Source of the DNA: Anaerolineaceae bacterium UBA1415
GTDB taxonomy: Bacteria; Chloroflexota; Anaerolineae; Anaerolineales; Anaerolineaceae
Assembly: GCA_002305635.1 (NCBI GenBank)
Contig: DBPR01000029.1
Coordinates: 83,624 to 147,623, forward strand
Direction of reading: 5' to 3'
Length of the DNA stretch: 64,000 bases
The position numbers and the translations under genes were made by a program. Position 1 is the first letter of the stretch. The number at the start of each line of letters is the position of its first letter. Below the pieces are notes generated by a model. The model was given only the letters and a program-made list of their open reading frames with translations. It was not told the DNA's origin and searched no databases. Positions 16,079-24,966 of this stretch are shown here, piece after piece.

Positions 16079-16129
16079 GGTCGGGTTGCGCTGCCTGCCC
16101 TTGGCTTATTTGCCAAGGGTCAACCCGAC
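16079..16129. repeat. GGTCGGGTTG REP-like hairpin E
   Basis: Outer stem ggtcgggttg (16079-16088) with caacccgac (16121-16129), inner hairpin cccttggc / gccaaggg. Same class as the element inside the restriction-modification gene at 18283-18315 and the one at 57636-57705. Confidence 0.7.
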
Positions 16130-16160
16130 AAAATCTTAAGCCTTCTCACCTGCCCGGTAG

Positions 16161-16503
16161 GGTCGGTTTTTAAGCCTTCGCCCATGGGGAGAAGGTGCCC
16201 GCAGGGTGGATGAGGGGTAATCGAGAACCTGCCCGAAGGCCGGGTACTACCTAAAGCCTTCCCACCTGCCCGTGGTGCTTTCCCAGGGGGCGGGAGAAGG
16301 CCTGCCCTCTTTTAGAGAGGGTGCTCGGCAGGTCGGTCTTTAAGCCTTCGCCCATGGGGAGAAGGTGCCCGCAGGGCGGATGAGGGGTAATCGAGAACCT
16401 GCCCGAAGGCCGGGTACTACTAAAAGCCTTCCCACCTGCCCGTGGTGCTTTCCCAGGGGACTGGGAGAAGGCCTGCCCTCTTTGTAGAGAGGGTGCCCGA
16501 AGG
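16161..16503. repeat. two tandem copies of a 170-base GC-rich unit
   Basis: The string taagccttcgcccatgggga occurs at 16171 and 16341, and the sequence after it stays aligned (gaggggtaatcgagaacctg, cccgaaggccgggtactac, gtggtgctttcccagggg). Each unit is full of short inverted repeats. The copies differ at only a few positions, so the duplication is recent. Confidence 0.75.
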
Positions 16504-16545
16504 CCGGACTGTTTACCCGATGTTACTAGGGTGAGGGGTGTTTCT
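16490..16545. repeat. dispersed GC-rich repeat (gagagggtgcccgaagg class)
   Basis: gagagggtgcccgaaggccggactg followed by gggtgagggg. Related copies: 34840-34895, 35090-35145 and, inverted, 59011-59078. Confidence 0.55.
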
Positions 16546-16710
16546 TGCGCCCTGGATTTCCAGGATGAAGGGAAACGAAACCATGTAAGATCAACCTTAC
16601 ACTCGCTTGTCAACCATGGCATTCTGCCCCTGACCCCACCCAATTTTTCATAAAAACATCCCCCATCCAAGAGTATAATTACCCACAACGCAATCCCCGT
16701 CAGGAGGACC

Positions 16711-19700
16711 ATGACCGCGCCGGAAATCATTCACAACCTCGTCACCAGCTTTCGCGACCTGCGCGAACAATACACCTCTGTCCACTACAAAGAAACCCAA
16801 CTGCGCAACGAATTTCTCAACCCCTTCTTCATCGCCCTCGGTTGGGATGTCTACAACGAGCGCAACGTCGCCCTCCAATACCGCGACGTCATCCACGAAG
16901 ACTCCCTCGAGATCGAAGGCAAAACCCGCGCGCCTGACTACGCCTTTTGCGTCGGCAGCTCCCGAAAATTCTTCGTCGAGGCAAAAAAGCCTTCTGCCCG
17001 CGTCAAAACCAACGGCGAAGCCGCCTATCAACTCCGCCGCTACGCCTGGAACACCAAACTTCCCCTCTCCATCCTGACCGATTTCGAGCATTTCGCCGTC
17101 TACGACTGCCGCACTCGTCCCGACCCCAAAGACAGTGCCGCCGTCGGGCGCGTCAAGCTCTATAATTTTGAAGAATACCTCAGCCATTGGGACGAGATCG
17201 CCAGCATCTTCTCCCGGGAAGCGGTCTGGAAAGGGAAATTAGACGATTTCGCCGACGGCACCAAAGGCAAACGCTCCACCACCGAGGTGGACGCTGAATT
17301 CCTCAAGGATATCGAAGCCTGGCGCGATCTGCTGGCGCGCAATATCGCCCTGCGCAACTTCCGTTCCAGCGAAGAGCTCGCCAACCTACCCCGTGCCGAA
17401 CGCCAGCTCAACTATGCCGTACAGGCGACCATCGACCGCATCCTCTTTTTGCGCATCTGCGAAGACCGCGAAATTGAGCCGCCCGATCAGCTCCTTCAAA
17501 ATGCGCAGCAGCCTGATGTCTACGCCAACCTGCTCACCCTCTTTAAGCACGCCGATCAGAAATATAATTCCGGGCTCTTCCATTTTTCGGAAGAAAAAAG
17601 CCAGACCAGCGCGCCCGATACCTTTACCCCCACCTTGCAGATTGACGATAAGGTACTGCGTCAGATCATCGAAAGCCTTTATGGCCCCAGCTCCTATATC
17701 TTCAAAGAGATCCCGGTCGAGATCCTTGGGCAAATATACGAGCAATTCCTGGGCAAGGTCATCCGCCTGACGCCCAAAGGCATCGCCAAGGTCGAAGAAA
17801 AGCCCGAAGTCCGCAAAGCCGGCGGCGTCTACTACACCCCCAGCTACATCGTCGATTACATCGTCCACAACACCCTCAGCCCTCTCCTTAATCCAAACCA
17901 GCCTTCCCAAGATGGTAAAAAAGTGGGCTTCGAAAACCAACCACCATCTAGGACGAGAGCTGTGGAAGCGCCAAACTCTACCCCTTCCAGGGAAAGGGAA
18001 TTAAAGGGGTTGGGTCTTGAAAAACATCCTTCGAAAACTACGCTGAAGAGTGGGTCTTTCGATCTGTCATCGCGAGACCCGCAGGGTCGTGGCGATCTGC
18101 CTTTCCAATCTTCTTCAGATCAACAAAAAGTACAGGAACCAATGGGCTCAAACGACCAAACCTTGACCAGGTCGAAGCCTGCGGAATCGTCCAGCCAAAC
18201 CCCCTCCAGGGAGGGGGGCAGGGGGGTGGGTCTTGAAAACAAACCGACCACACAAACCATCTCCAGCGAAGCGACGGAAGCCGTAGGTCGGGTTGCGCTT
18301 GTCAACCCGACATCCACATCCCTAACCCCCGACCAGGCCCTCAAACTCCGTGTCGTCGATCCCGCCTGCGGCTCCGGCTCCTTCCTCCTGGGTGCCTACC
18401 AATACCTCCTCGACTGGCACCTCAACTACTACCTCACCCACGACCCCGAAAGCCACATCCGCGGCAAAAACCCACCCATCGTCGCCACCGAAGGCGGTGA
18501 ATATCGCCTCACCACCGAAGAAAAGAAGCGCATCCTCACCGCCAGCATCTACGGCGTCGATATCGACGCCCAGGCGGTCGAGGTCACCAAGCTCTCCCTC
18601 CTGCTCAAACTGCTCGAGGGCGAAACCGGTCAGCTCACCCTTGGTTTCGACCGCGTCCTGCCCGACCTCGGCAACAACATCCGCTGCGGCAACTCCCTCA
18701 TCGGCTGGGACTATTTTGCCAGCCAGCTTTTGCCCGACGAAGAAGAGATCATCCGCGTCAACCCCTTCGACTGGCAGCGCTCCTTCCCCGAAGTCTTCGC
18801 CCAGGGCGGCTTCGACGCCGTCATCGGCAACCCGCCCTACGTCCGCCAGGAAGATCTCGGCGCCGACAAACGCTATTACCAGAGCCTCTACGAGGTCTAC
18901 ACAGGCACTGCCGACCTCTACAGCTATTTCATCGAGCGCGGCATCAAACTGCTGGCACCCAACGGCAATTTTAGCTACATCGTCGCCAACAAGTGGATGC
19001 GCGCCAATTACGGTCGTCCCCTGCGTGAATGGCTCAAAAAGCAGTGTATCGATGAGATCACTGACTTTGGCGACCTGCGTGTTTTCACCAGCGCCACCAC
19101 CTACCCATGCATCCTGCGCGTCAGCAACCGCGAACCGCACAACCGACCCTGGGTGACCACCGTCAAAACGCTTGACTTCCCCTCACTGCAGGAATACGTT
19201 GATCAAAACGGCTCAGTTGCCGACCAAACCCGCTTTGAGGATGGCGGTTGGTCGCTGGCAGGCATCGAGACCCAAAGACTGATGGAAAAGATCCGCCAAA
19301 ACTCCATCCCACTGGGTGAATATGTTAAGGGCAAAATTTATCGGGGAGCAGTTACTGGTCTAAATGAAGTCTTCATCATTGACCAGTCCACCCGAGATCA
19401 TCTCATTGCTGAAGATCCTAAAAGCGCTGAACTGATCAAGTCGTGTTTGTTGGGGAAAGACATTAAACGCTACGGCATTGATTACCAAAATCTTTACATG
19501 ATATTCACCAGACGCGGCACCAATATTAAAGATTATCCTGCGATTCACGACTACTTACTCAAATTTAAGGATAAATTAATGCCACGACCAAAAAAATGGG
19601 CTGGCAAAGATTGGAAAGGGCGGAAACCTGGTCCCTACCAATGGTTTGAAATTCAAGATTCAATTGCCTATTACGAAGAATTTGAAAAGCCAAAAATTAT

Positions 19701-20103
19701 TTGGGGTAATCTGGCACAGAAACCTAAATTTACCATGGATACAGATGGATACTATATCAATGCTCCAGGGGTTATTATTCCAGTCGAAGATTACTATCTT
19801 CTGGGAATAATGAATTCTTCATTGTTTTACACATTTATTAGTGAAGTGGCAGCTGGTAGACGAGGAGGATTCTTCGAGTACAAACCCATCTATGTTTCCC
19901 AAATGCCGATTCATATCATAGATTGGGATAATATTGCTGAAGTTGAGATGGTAAACCAACTTCGTCAACTGGTAATTAGAAGGCTTGAATTAGGAAAACG
20001 CAATGCTCAAACCCCAGGGCAAGTAATGATGTTAGAAAACGAAATTGAAATTATCGAGACACATATAGACTCTGTCGTTATGACACTTTACAATCTCAAA
20101 TAA
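16711..20103 (+). CDS. type IIG (Eco57I-like) restriction-modification enzyme
   Basis: 1130 residues joining nuclease, N6-adenine methyltransferase and specificity domain. The PD-(D/E)xK nuclease is seen in APDYAFCVGSSRKFFVEAKK (Asp76, Glu90, Lys92). GGVYYTPSYIVDYIV (about 371) leads the methyltransferase; SAM motif I is VVDPACGSGSF (about 548) and motif IV is IGNPPYV (Asn707). From about residue 866 a TaqI-like specificity domain follows. Two oddities: residues 395-540, between YYTP and motif I, are translated intergenic-type repeats with no stop codon, where relatives have only a short linker; and from about base 19310 the sequence turns AT-rich, exactly at the specificity domain. It cuts and methylates DNA without a separate methylase. 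A SIR2 gene follows 18 bases after the stop, forming a defence pair. Confidence 0.9.
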   Translation: MTAPEIIHNLVTSFRDLREQYTSVHYKETQLRNEFLNPFFIALGWDVYNERNVALQYRDVIHEDSLEIEGKTRAPDYAFCVGSSRKFFVEAKKPSARVKTNGEAAYQLRRYAWNTKLPLSILTDFEHFAVYDCRTRPDPKDSAAVGRVKLYNFEEYLSHWDEIASIFSREAVWKGKLDDFADGTKGKRSTTEVDAEFLKDIEAWRDLLARNIALRNFRSSEELANLPRAERQLNYAVQATIDRILFLRICEDREIEPPDQLLQNAQQPDVYANLLTLFKHADQKYNSGLFHFSEEKSQTSAPDTFTPTLQIDDKVLRQIIESLYGPSSYIFKEIPVEILGQIYEQFLGKVIRLTPKGIAKVEEKPEVRKAGGVYYTPSYIVDYIVHNTLSPLLNPNQPSQDGKKVGFENQPPSRTRAVEAPNSTPSRERELKGLGLEKHPSKTTLKSGSFDLSSRDPQGRGDLPFQSSSDQQKVQEPMGSNDQTLTRSKPAESSSQTPSREGGRGVGLENKPTTQTISSEATEAVGRVALVNPTSTSLTPDQALKLRVVDPACGSGSFLLGAYQYLLDWHLNYYLTHDPESHIRGKNPPIVATEGGEYRLTTEEKKRILTASIYGVDIDAQAVEVTKLSLLLKLLEGETGQLTLGFDRVLPDLGNNIRCGNSLIGWDYFASQLLPDEEEIIRVNPFDWQRSFPEVFAQGGFDAVIGNPPYVRQEDLGADKRYYQSLYEVYTGTADLYSYFIERGIKLLAPNGNFSYIVANKWMRANYGRPLREWLKKQCIDEITDFGDLRVFTSATTYPCILRVSNREPHNRPWVTTVKTLDFPSLQEYVDQNGSVADQTRFEDGGWSLAGIETQRLMEKIRQNSIPLGEYVKGKIYRGAVTGLNEVFIIDQSTRDHLIAEDPKSAELIKSCLLGKDIKRYGIDYQNLYMIFTRRGTNIKDYPAIHDYLLKFKDKLMPRPKKWAGKDWKGRKPGPYQWFEIQDSIAYYEEFEKPKIIWGNLAQKPKFTMDTDGYYINAPGVIIPVEDYYLLGIMNSSLFYTFISEVAAGRRGGFFEYKPIYVSQMPIHIIDWDNIAEVEMVNQLRQLVIRRLELGKRNAQTPGQVMMLENEIEIIETHIDSVVMTLYNLK
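17895..18345 (+). repeat. in-frame repeat insertion inside the RM gene
   Basis: This part of the gene is a mosaic of repeats: a ccccttccagggaaaggg unit (about 17980-18020) and a cccctccagggagggggg unit (about 18198-18240), both running into gggtcttgaaaa; a tgtcatcgcgagaccc / gggtcgtggcgat hairpin (18065-18098); and the REP-like gtaggtcgggttg-cgcttgt-caacccgac (18283-18311). All are read through in one frame as a Ser/Pro/Lys-rich segment (GLEKHPSK, GLENKPTT). Confidence 0.75.
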
Positions 20104-20121
20104 GACATACTTAGGAGTACG

Positions 20122-23100
20122 ATGGTTCAAATTGGAAAAATCGATTTCCCAGAAACGTTATTAAAAAGCCTCGAGAATAATGAACTCGTCGTTTTTGCTG
20201 GTGCAGGTGTTTCAATGGGACCTCCTTCAAATCTACCGAATTTTAATGGATTGGCTCAGGATATAGGTAAGAGTGTAGGTCATGAATTTAATGAAAAGAA
20301 AGAAGCTGCAGACTTGTTTTTGGGAAGGCTTGAAGATCAGGGAATAGATGTAAAAGAATTTGCAAAGAAAGAATTAAATAAAGCGATGAGCTTTAACCCA
20401 TTACATTCAGCCATTATTTCCCTTTATGATAAGTCACAAAATCTAAGGATTGTCACGACAAATTTTGATGATCTTTTCGAACAAGCATTTCTTTCAAAAC
20501 CTGAAAAAAAAGTAAACACATATTGTTCTCCAGTATTGCCTTTAGGGCATGATTTTGAAGGTCTTGTGCATCTCCATGGTAGTGTAACAAATACTAAGAG
20601 CATGATTCTAACCGATCGAGATTTCGGTAAGGCTTATCTAACAGATGGTTGGGCATTGCGATTCTTGATACCCTTATTTCAAAAATTTTCAGTTTTATTC
20701 ATTGGCTATAGCTATAACGATGTTGTTATGAAGTATCTGGCACGAGCGTTACCTCCTGAATTGACAGAAAAAAGATATATCTTAAGTACTGAAAAAAGAG
20801 ACGACCATTGGCGGCGATTAAGGCTGACCCCAATTTACTATTCAGGAAGAAACAAACATTCTGCACTAATCTCTTCATTATCAGAGATGGCGGATAGGCA
20901 GAATAGAACTTTACTAGATTGGAAATCTAGAATTACTGATTTATGCTCAAAGGGTTTGCCGAAAGAAAAAGCAAAACTTGATGAACTTGAACAGATATTT
21001 CTAGATACTAATAGGACAAAGTTGTTTATTCAGATAGCCAGAGGATTTAGTTGGGTTCCTTGGTTAATTGAAAAAAAATTTCTTGATCCATTCACTAAAC
21101 CGAATCTTGATGGATGGGCTAGATGGTTTGCTTCAATATTCATTGAGAACCAGGAAAAAATAATCTCTTTATTTATTAATAGACAGCATATGGATAGACT
21201 GTTTTGGTCATCATTAATTTATGAGGTTAATGACCTTGATTTAGAAAAATGTCGACAGATTGATTTTTCAAGGATGATTTCTTTTTTGCTCAGAACAAAG
21301 CCGATTCCCTCGAATTTGTCCCTTTATTACATAATCGCACAAAAATGCTATGAATTTGGTGATTTTGAATCATTGTTAGATGTTTTTGAAACATATGTCA
21401 GTGAATACGAAGTCTTAATCACAAAATCACTTTGGAGGGAAAGTGATACATTTGAAGTGGTAGCTGATGAACACGGAAATGAAGTGGTATATATGTTTTA
21501 TCAATTTATTGAGCCTAATTTATCTTTTGCACCAGAGAGATTGTTGAATCTAGCAATGCGAACCTTGAGAAAAATGAACAGGCTCGAAATGATATGGTCT
21601 GATTCAATTTCACAACTCAACTCTTCAAGTATGAGATTTCACAGTCTCCTCAAAGATGTTGATAGAAATGAATATGGCACAGATTTCATACAAGTTGCTA
21701 TCATTTCTGCGAGAAAAGCTCTTCTAGAAATAATGTCAAGAGATTCCGTTTTATGGCGGTTTTATACTGGTCAAGCTATACGAGACAAATGTAATCTAAT
21801 TGCAAGGATTGGTTTAGATGCTTTAATTAACTCAGACTTAGTCGATAGTTCTTATATTATTTCCGAGTTTCTTAAGATTCAACATCCTTTAGCTTGGGAT
21901 ATGCGACCAGAAGTATACGAATTACTTTTCACAAATTTTAAAAGTAGTAATGATGAATTAAAAGTTTTGGTTTTAGAAAAAATAAATAAATCGATTAATG
22001 AAATGGAATGGAATTCTGATTTTAAAACAAAGCAATTAGTTAGCTGGTGTAATTTCTTCTATGAATTAGATCCCAACAACAAAATTCTAAGGATGAAAAA
22101 AGATTTGCTACAAGCAAAGTATCCTGAGGTTAAACCAAAAATAATTGGAAAAAGAATAATTGAAGTAAGTGGAATTAAAGACCCAGACCCTTCATTTTGG
22201 TCACCAGATGAATTGATAAATATGACGACAGATGCAGAATTCGAAAAGATTCTAAATAAAATAAAAACATTCCAGTTGTCGACAGACATTGGCTCCTCCT
22301 ATATTGCCATACAACGAGCAGTTGAGAAGGATCAGGGTTGGGCGTTTTTATTTGCTGATTATCTCGTCAAAATAGAATGTTTTAGTAATACTGTTTGGAG
22401 CCGTATATTTTTGGGGCTTCAAAAAGTTCACTTGAACGAACAAGAGAAAGAATTCATAATAAATCTCAGTAAAATCAAGGAGATCATTCATTCTTTTCAA
22501 TATTATTATTTAGAATTGCTAGAAAATCAACTAAATACTTCAGAAGACCTGTTCAACAATACTGATATTAATGAAGTAATTACTCTCGTTGAAAAAATGT
22601 TATCTTCAAAAAATCTTGAAGTCATGGTTAGTGAAAAGTCCAGTATTCTAATGAAATCTTGTAACAGTAATATTGGAATGATTTCATTAATTCTCATCAA
22701 ATGTGTTGATATTCTGAATAAAAGAAATATCTGCAGAGGGTGCCTTGATAAAGGTTTGGAGATAATATCCGAATTAGCTAATTCATCAGAATTTGGGGAT
22801 TTTGCGAGACCAATGATCTTCACCCAATTTACCTTTTTTATGACTTCTTTTCAAAATTTTGCCATCCGAGAACTTGTCCCATTCCTGACAAACAGAAAAA
22901 ATGATTATTATATTCAAGCTTGGAATGGTTTCCTAAATGGGGATAATAATCCAGCAAGCTACATCGAACATTTTAAACCCATAATGATTAAAGCTGCTCA
23001 AAGAGTTGAGCACTTGGAAGAAAGCGACCGACAATTATTCTTACAACTGTGTGCTCATGTTGCAGTAAATGAGAGAAATCCAATAACCTCAATTGTTTTT

Positions 23101-23562
23101 CCTGTTTTTAAAGTGGTACCGTCAAAATACTTGCACTATTTTTCTAGAACCATTGGGCAAGTAATAAATACCGCAGATTCTGATTTAATCGATTCTTTAT
23201 GGAATAATTTTCTTTCTGACTTTCTCGAAAAGAGAATCAATAATGCCCCTGTGGAAACTACAGACAAAGAAACCAAAGAGATCTCAAAGTGGCTTATTAA
23301 ATTAGGGAAATACTATCCTGAAGCGGTAGATTGTTTCATAAAATTCAAACCTGCAGATTTGAGTAAATCCAACCTAATTTATAGATTAGAAAATTCTGAA
23401 ATAACTGATTTATACCCATTGGCGACAAAAAAACTATTGTCATACTTAAATAAGTGTAAAATTGATTCTTGGAATAAGCAATACATACAAAAAGTTGTGG
23501 AACGTCTGAAAGTCCATCTGGATAAAACCGATATAGAAATGTTAGAAATTGAAATGACATAA
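20122..23562 (+). CDS. SIR2-domain defence protein (DSR-like)
   Basis: 1146 residues. N-terminal SIR2 domain, about 1-270: NAD-binding FAGAGVS (residues 25-31), TTNFDDLFE (112-120), the catalytic-type HLHGS (His152) and FIGYSYND (193-200). The remaining 850 residues are Leu/Ile/Lys-rich with a helical appearance and no motif I recognise. Large proteins of this plan (defence-associated sirtuins) act as NADases that deplete NAD+ on phage infection and stop cell growth; that role is inferred here. The gene is AT-rich (15 of 60 bases are G/C at 22501-22560, against 37 of 60 at 18601-18660 in the RM gene) and starts 18 bases after it, so it was probably acquired with the RM specificity domain. Confidence 0.85.
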   Translation: MVQIGKIDFPETLLKSLENNELVVFAGAGVSMGPPSNLPNFNGLAQDIGKSVGHEFNEKKEAADLFLGRLEDQGIDVKEFAKKELNKAMSFNPLHSAIISLYDKSQNLRIVTTNFDDLFEQAFLSKPEKKVNTYCSPVLPLGHDFEGLVHLHGSVTNTKSMILTDRDFGKAYLTDGWALRFLIPLFQKFSVLFIGYSYNDVVMKYLARALPPELTEKRYILSTEKRDDHWRRLRLTPIYYSGRNKHSALISSLSEMADRQNRTLLDWKSRITDLCSKGLPKEKAKLDELEQIFLDTNRTKLFIQIARGFSWVPWLIEKKFLDPFTKPNLDGWARWFASIFIENQEKIISLFINRQHMDRLFWSSLIYEVNDLDLEKCRQIDFSRMISFLLRTKPIPSNLSLYYIIAQKCYEFGDFESLLDVFETYVSEYEVLITKSLWRESDTFEVVADEHGNEVVYMFYQFIEPNLSFAPERLLNLAMRTLRKMNRLEMIWSDSISQLNSSSMRFHSLLKDVDRNEYGTDFIQVAIISARKALLEIMSRDSVLWRFYTGQAIRDKCNLIARIGLDALINSDLVDSSYIISEFLKIQHPLAWDMRPEVYELLFTNFKSSNDELKVLVLEKINKSINEMEWNSDFKTKQLVSWCNFFYELDPNNKILRMKKDLLQAKYPEVKPKIIGKRIIEVSGIKDPDPSFWSPDELINMTTDAEFEKILNKIKTFQLSTDIGSSYIAIQRAVEKDQGWAFLFADYLVKIECFSNTVWSRIFLGLQKVHLNEQEKEFIINLSKIKEIIHSFQYYYLELLENQLNTSEDLFNNTDINEVITLVEKMLSSKNLEVMVSEKSSILMKSCNSNIGMISLILIKCVDILNKRNICRGCLDKGLEIISELANSSEFGDFARPMIFTQFTFFMTSFQNFAIRELVPFLTNRKNDYYIQAWNGFLNGDNNPASYIEHFKPIMIKAAQRVEHLEESDRQLFLQLCAHVAVNERNPITSIVFPVFKVVPSKYLHYFSRTIGQVINTADSDLIDSLWNNFLSDFLEKRINNAPVETTDKETKEISKWLIKLGKYYPEAVDCFIKFKPADLSKSNLIYRLENSEITDLYPLATKKLLSYLNKCKIDSWNKQYIQKVVERLKVHLDKTDIEMLEIEMT

Positions 23563-23835
23563 CTCATCGAGTAGGTAAGGTTCCGCTCCCGTTCTTCGTT
23601 CTTATGCTGAGTGCTATGTAAAAAAACAAAACCTAGATGTTATACCACAAGCAGGTTGTGCGATCAGGGGTACGCAATTTTGACCGCACAACCGCACAAC
23701 CGCACAACCTCACCCTTGCACAATCCAAGGGCAGGCAACCTCAGCTTTTACCCTCATACCTATACAAAATACAGGGTAAAAGGGTAAAACCTCATCGCCT
23801 CCGTGCTATAATTTGCCTTTGCAAAGGAAGCGACT
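23563..23835. other. intergenic stretch with short tandem repeat
   Basis: Base composition returns to that of the chromosome. Three copies of the 8-base unit ccgcacaa lie at about 23684-23707. Nothing else but the promoter of the next gene. Confidence 0.5.
23804..23812 (+). promoter_or_regulatory. extended -10 promoter of chlI/chlD
   Basis: TGCTATAAT, a TGn-extended consensus -10 (TATAAT 23807-23812), 24 bases before the start codon. No good -35. Confidence 0.5.
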
Positions 23836-24966
23836 ATGAATCATAAAGTAATTTTTCCCTTCACCGCCATTGTTGGGCAGGAGCGCATGATGCGCGCCCT
23901 CATCCTCAACGCGGTTGACCCGCGCATCGGCGGCGTCCTCATCCGCGGCGAACGCGGCACTGCCAAATCCACCGCCGCCCGCGCCCTGGCAGCCCTCCTG
24001 CCCGCCATCGAGGTCGTCACAGACTGCCGTTTCAACTGCGACCCCGCCAAACCGACCACCTGGTGTACCGAATGTCAGGAGCGTTTTGTCGGCGGCGAAG
24101 ACCCTTTGCCCCACGAAAGCAAAACCACCCCCTTCGTCAACCTGCCCGTTTCCGCCACCGAAGACCGTGTCGTCGGCACCCTCGATATCGAACGCGCCAT
24201 CCAGAAAGGCGAGCGCCATTTTGAGCCCGGCGTGCTGGCAAGCGCCAACCGCGGCTTGCTCTACATCGACGAGGTCAACCTGCTCGACGATCACGTCGTC
24301 GATATCCTGCTCGACTCCGCCGCTATGGGCACCAACGTCGTCGAACGCGAAGGCATCTCCTTCAGCCACCCCGCCCGCTTCATCCTCGTTGGCACGATGA
24401 ACCCCGAAGAGGGCGACCTGCGCCCGCAGCTGCTCGACCGATTCGCCTTTTCCGTTGAAATTCACGGCATCCTGGATAAAGCCCAGCGCGTCGAGATCAT
24501 GCGCCGCAACATCGCCTTTGAAAGCGACCCCGAAGCCTTCCGCCAGGCATTTTTGCCCCAGGAGCTTGAGCTTTCCGACAGAATCGCCGCCGCCCAAAAA
24601 CTGGTCGAAGACGTTTCCTACACCCAGCGCGACCTGCTGATCATCGCCGAGCTGACCTCCTCGATGGATGTCGATGGGCACCGCTCCGACCTGGTCATCC
24701 TCAAAGCCGCCCGCGCCCAGGCAGCCTTTGAGGGGCGCGACCGCATCACCCCGCACGATATCGCCATGGCTGCCGAACTGGCGCTGCCCCACCGCGTCAA
24801 GGCTGGTCCCTTCCGCAAGAGCGAGAATGGCATCGAGCACCTCAACGCCAAACTGGCAGACCTGAAGATGCAGACCACGCTCTCTCCTTCTGAGGACGAC
24901 CGCGACCAGGAAGTTGAGCAAAACCAGGACGACGATAAAAAAAAAGTGACCCCGTCCCTGACTTAG
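23836..24966 (+). CDS. ChlI-like AAA+ chelatase subunit (zero-frame product)
   Basis: 376 residues. AAA+ ATPase of the magnesium/cobalt chelatase I-subunit type: Walker A GERGTAKSTAARALAALLP (about 34-52), the family insertion with C-x2-C pairs (WCTECQERF), Walker B LLYIDEVNLL, and GTMNPEEGDLRPQLLDRF. Chelatase I subunits drive metal insertion into a tetrapyrrole together with a D subunit and a large subunit. The frame ends with an acidic tail (QDDDKKKVTPSLT) just after nine A residues in the DNA; the D-like part continues in the -1 frame. No large subunit (ChlH/CobN) is in the window. Confidence 0.9.
   Translation: MNHKVIFPFTAIVGQERMMRALILNAVDPRIGGVLIRGERGTAKSTAARALAALLPAIEVVTDCRFNCDPAKPTTWCTECQERFVGGEDPLPHESKTTPFVNLPVSATEDRVVGTLDIERAIQKGERHFEPGVLASANRGLLYIDEVNLLDDHVVDILLDSAAMGTNVVEREGISFSHPARFILVGTMNPEEGDLRPQLLDRFAFSVEIHGILDKAQRVEIMRRNIAFESDPEAFRQAFLPQELELSDRIAAAQKLVEDVSYTQRDLLIIAELTSSMDVDGHRSDLVILKAARAQAAFEGRDRITPHDIAMAAELALPHRVKAGPFRKSENGIEHLNAKLADLKMQTTLSPSEDDRDQEVEQNQDDDKKKVTPSLT
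24937..24945 (+). other. probable -1 ribosomal frameshift site (A9)
   Basis: Nine A in frame as AAA AAA AAA GTG. Slipping back one base gives AAA AAA AAA AGT GAC CCC and continues without a stop as SDPVPDLDNKDNDFDPEIP into the VWA domain, making a 710-residue ChlI-ChlD protein. The zero frame ends 18 bases later. The D-like frame has no ATG and no ribosome site at its first GTG (25005), so slippage is the simplest way to express it. An assembly error in the A run is the main alternative. Confidence 0.65.

Larger units (their letters stand above)
15985..16710. other. repeat-rich non-coding stretch
   Basis: No gene. It holds a REP-like hairpin (16079-16129), a 170-base tandem duplication (16161-16503) and a dispersed GC-rich repeat (about 16490-16545). 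Confidence 0.7.

Noticed and set aside
16711..20103. BREX PglX methyltransferase
   Set aside because: An N-terminal PD-(D/E)xK nuclease is fused to the methylase, and no pglZ, brxC or brxL gene is near; type IIG fits better.
23684..23707. Three ccgcacaa units as an origin or iteron
   Set aside because: Only three 8-base units, no replication gene beside them.
23806..24921. 371-residue minus-strand frame opposite chlI
   Set aside because: Mirror of the GC-rich chlI codons; no start site and low-complexity Gly/Val/Asp composition.
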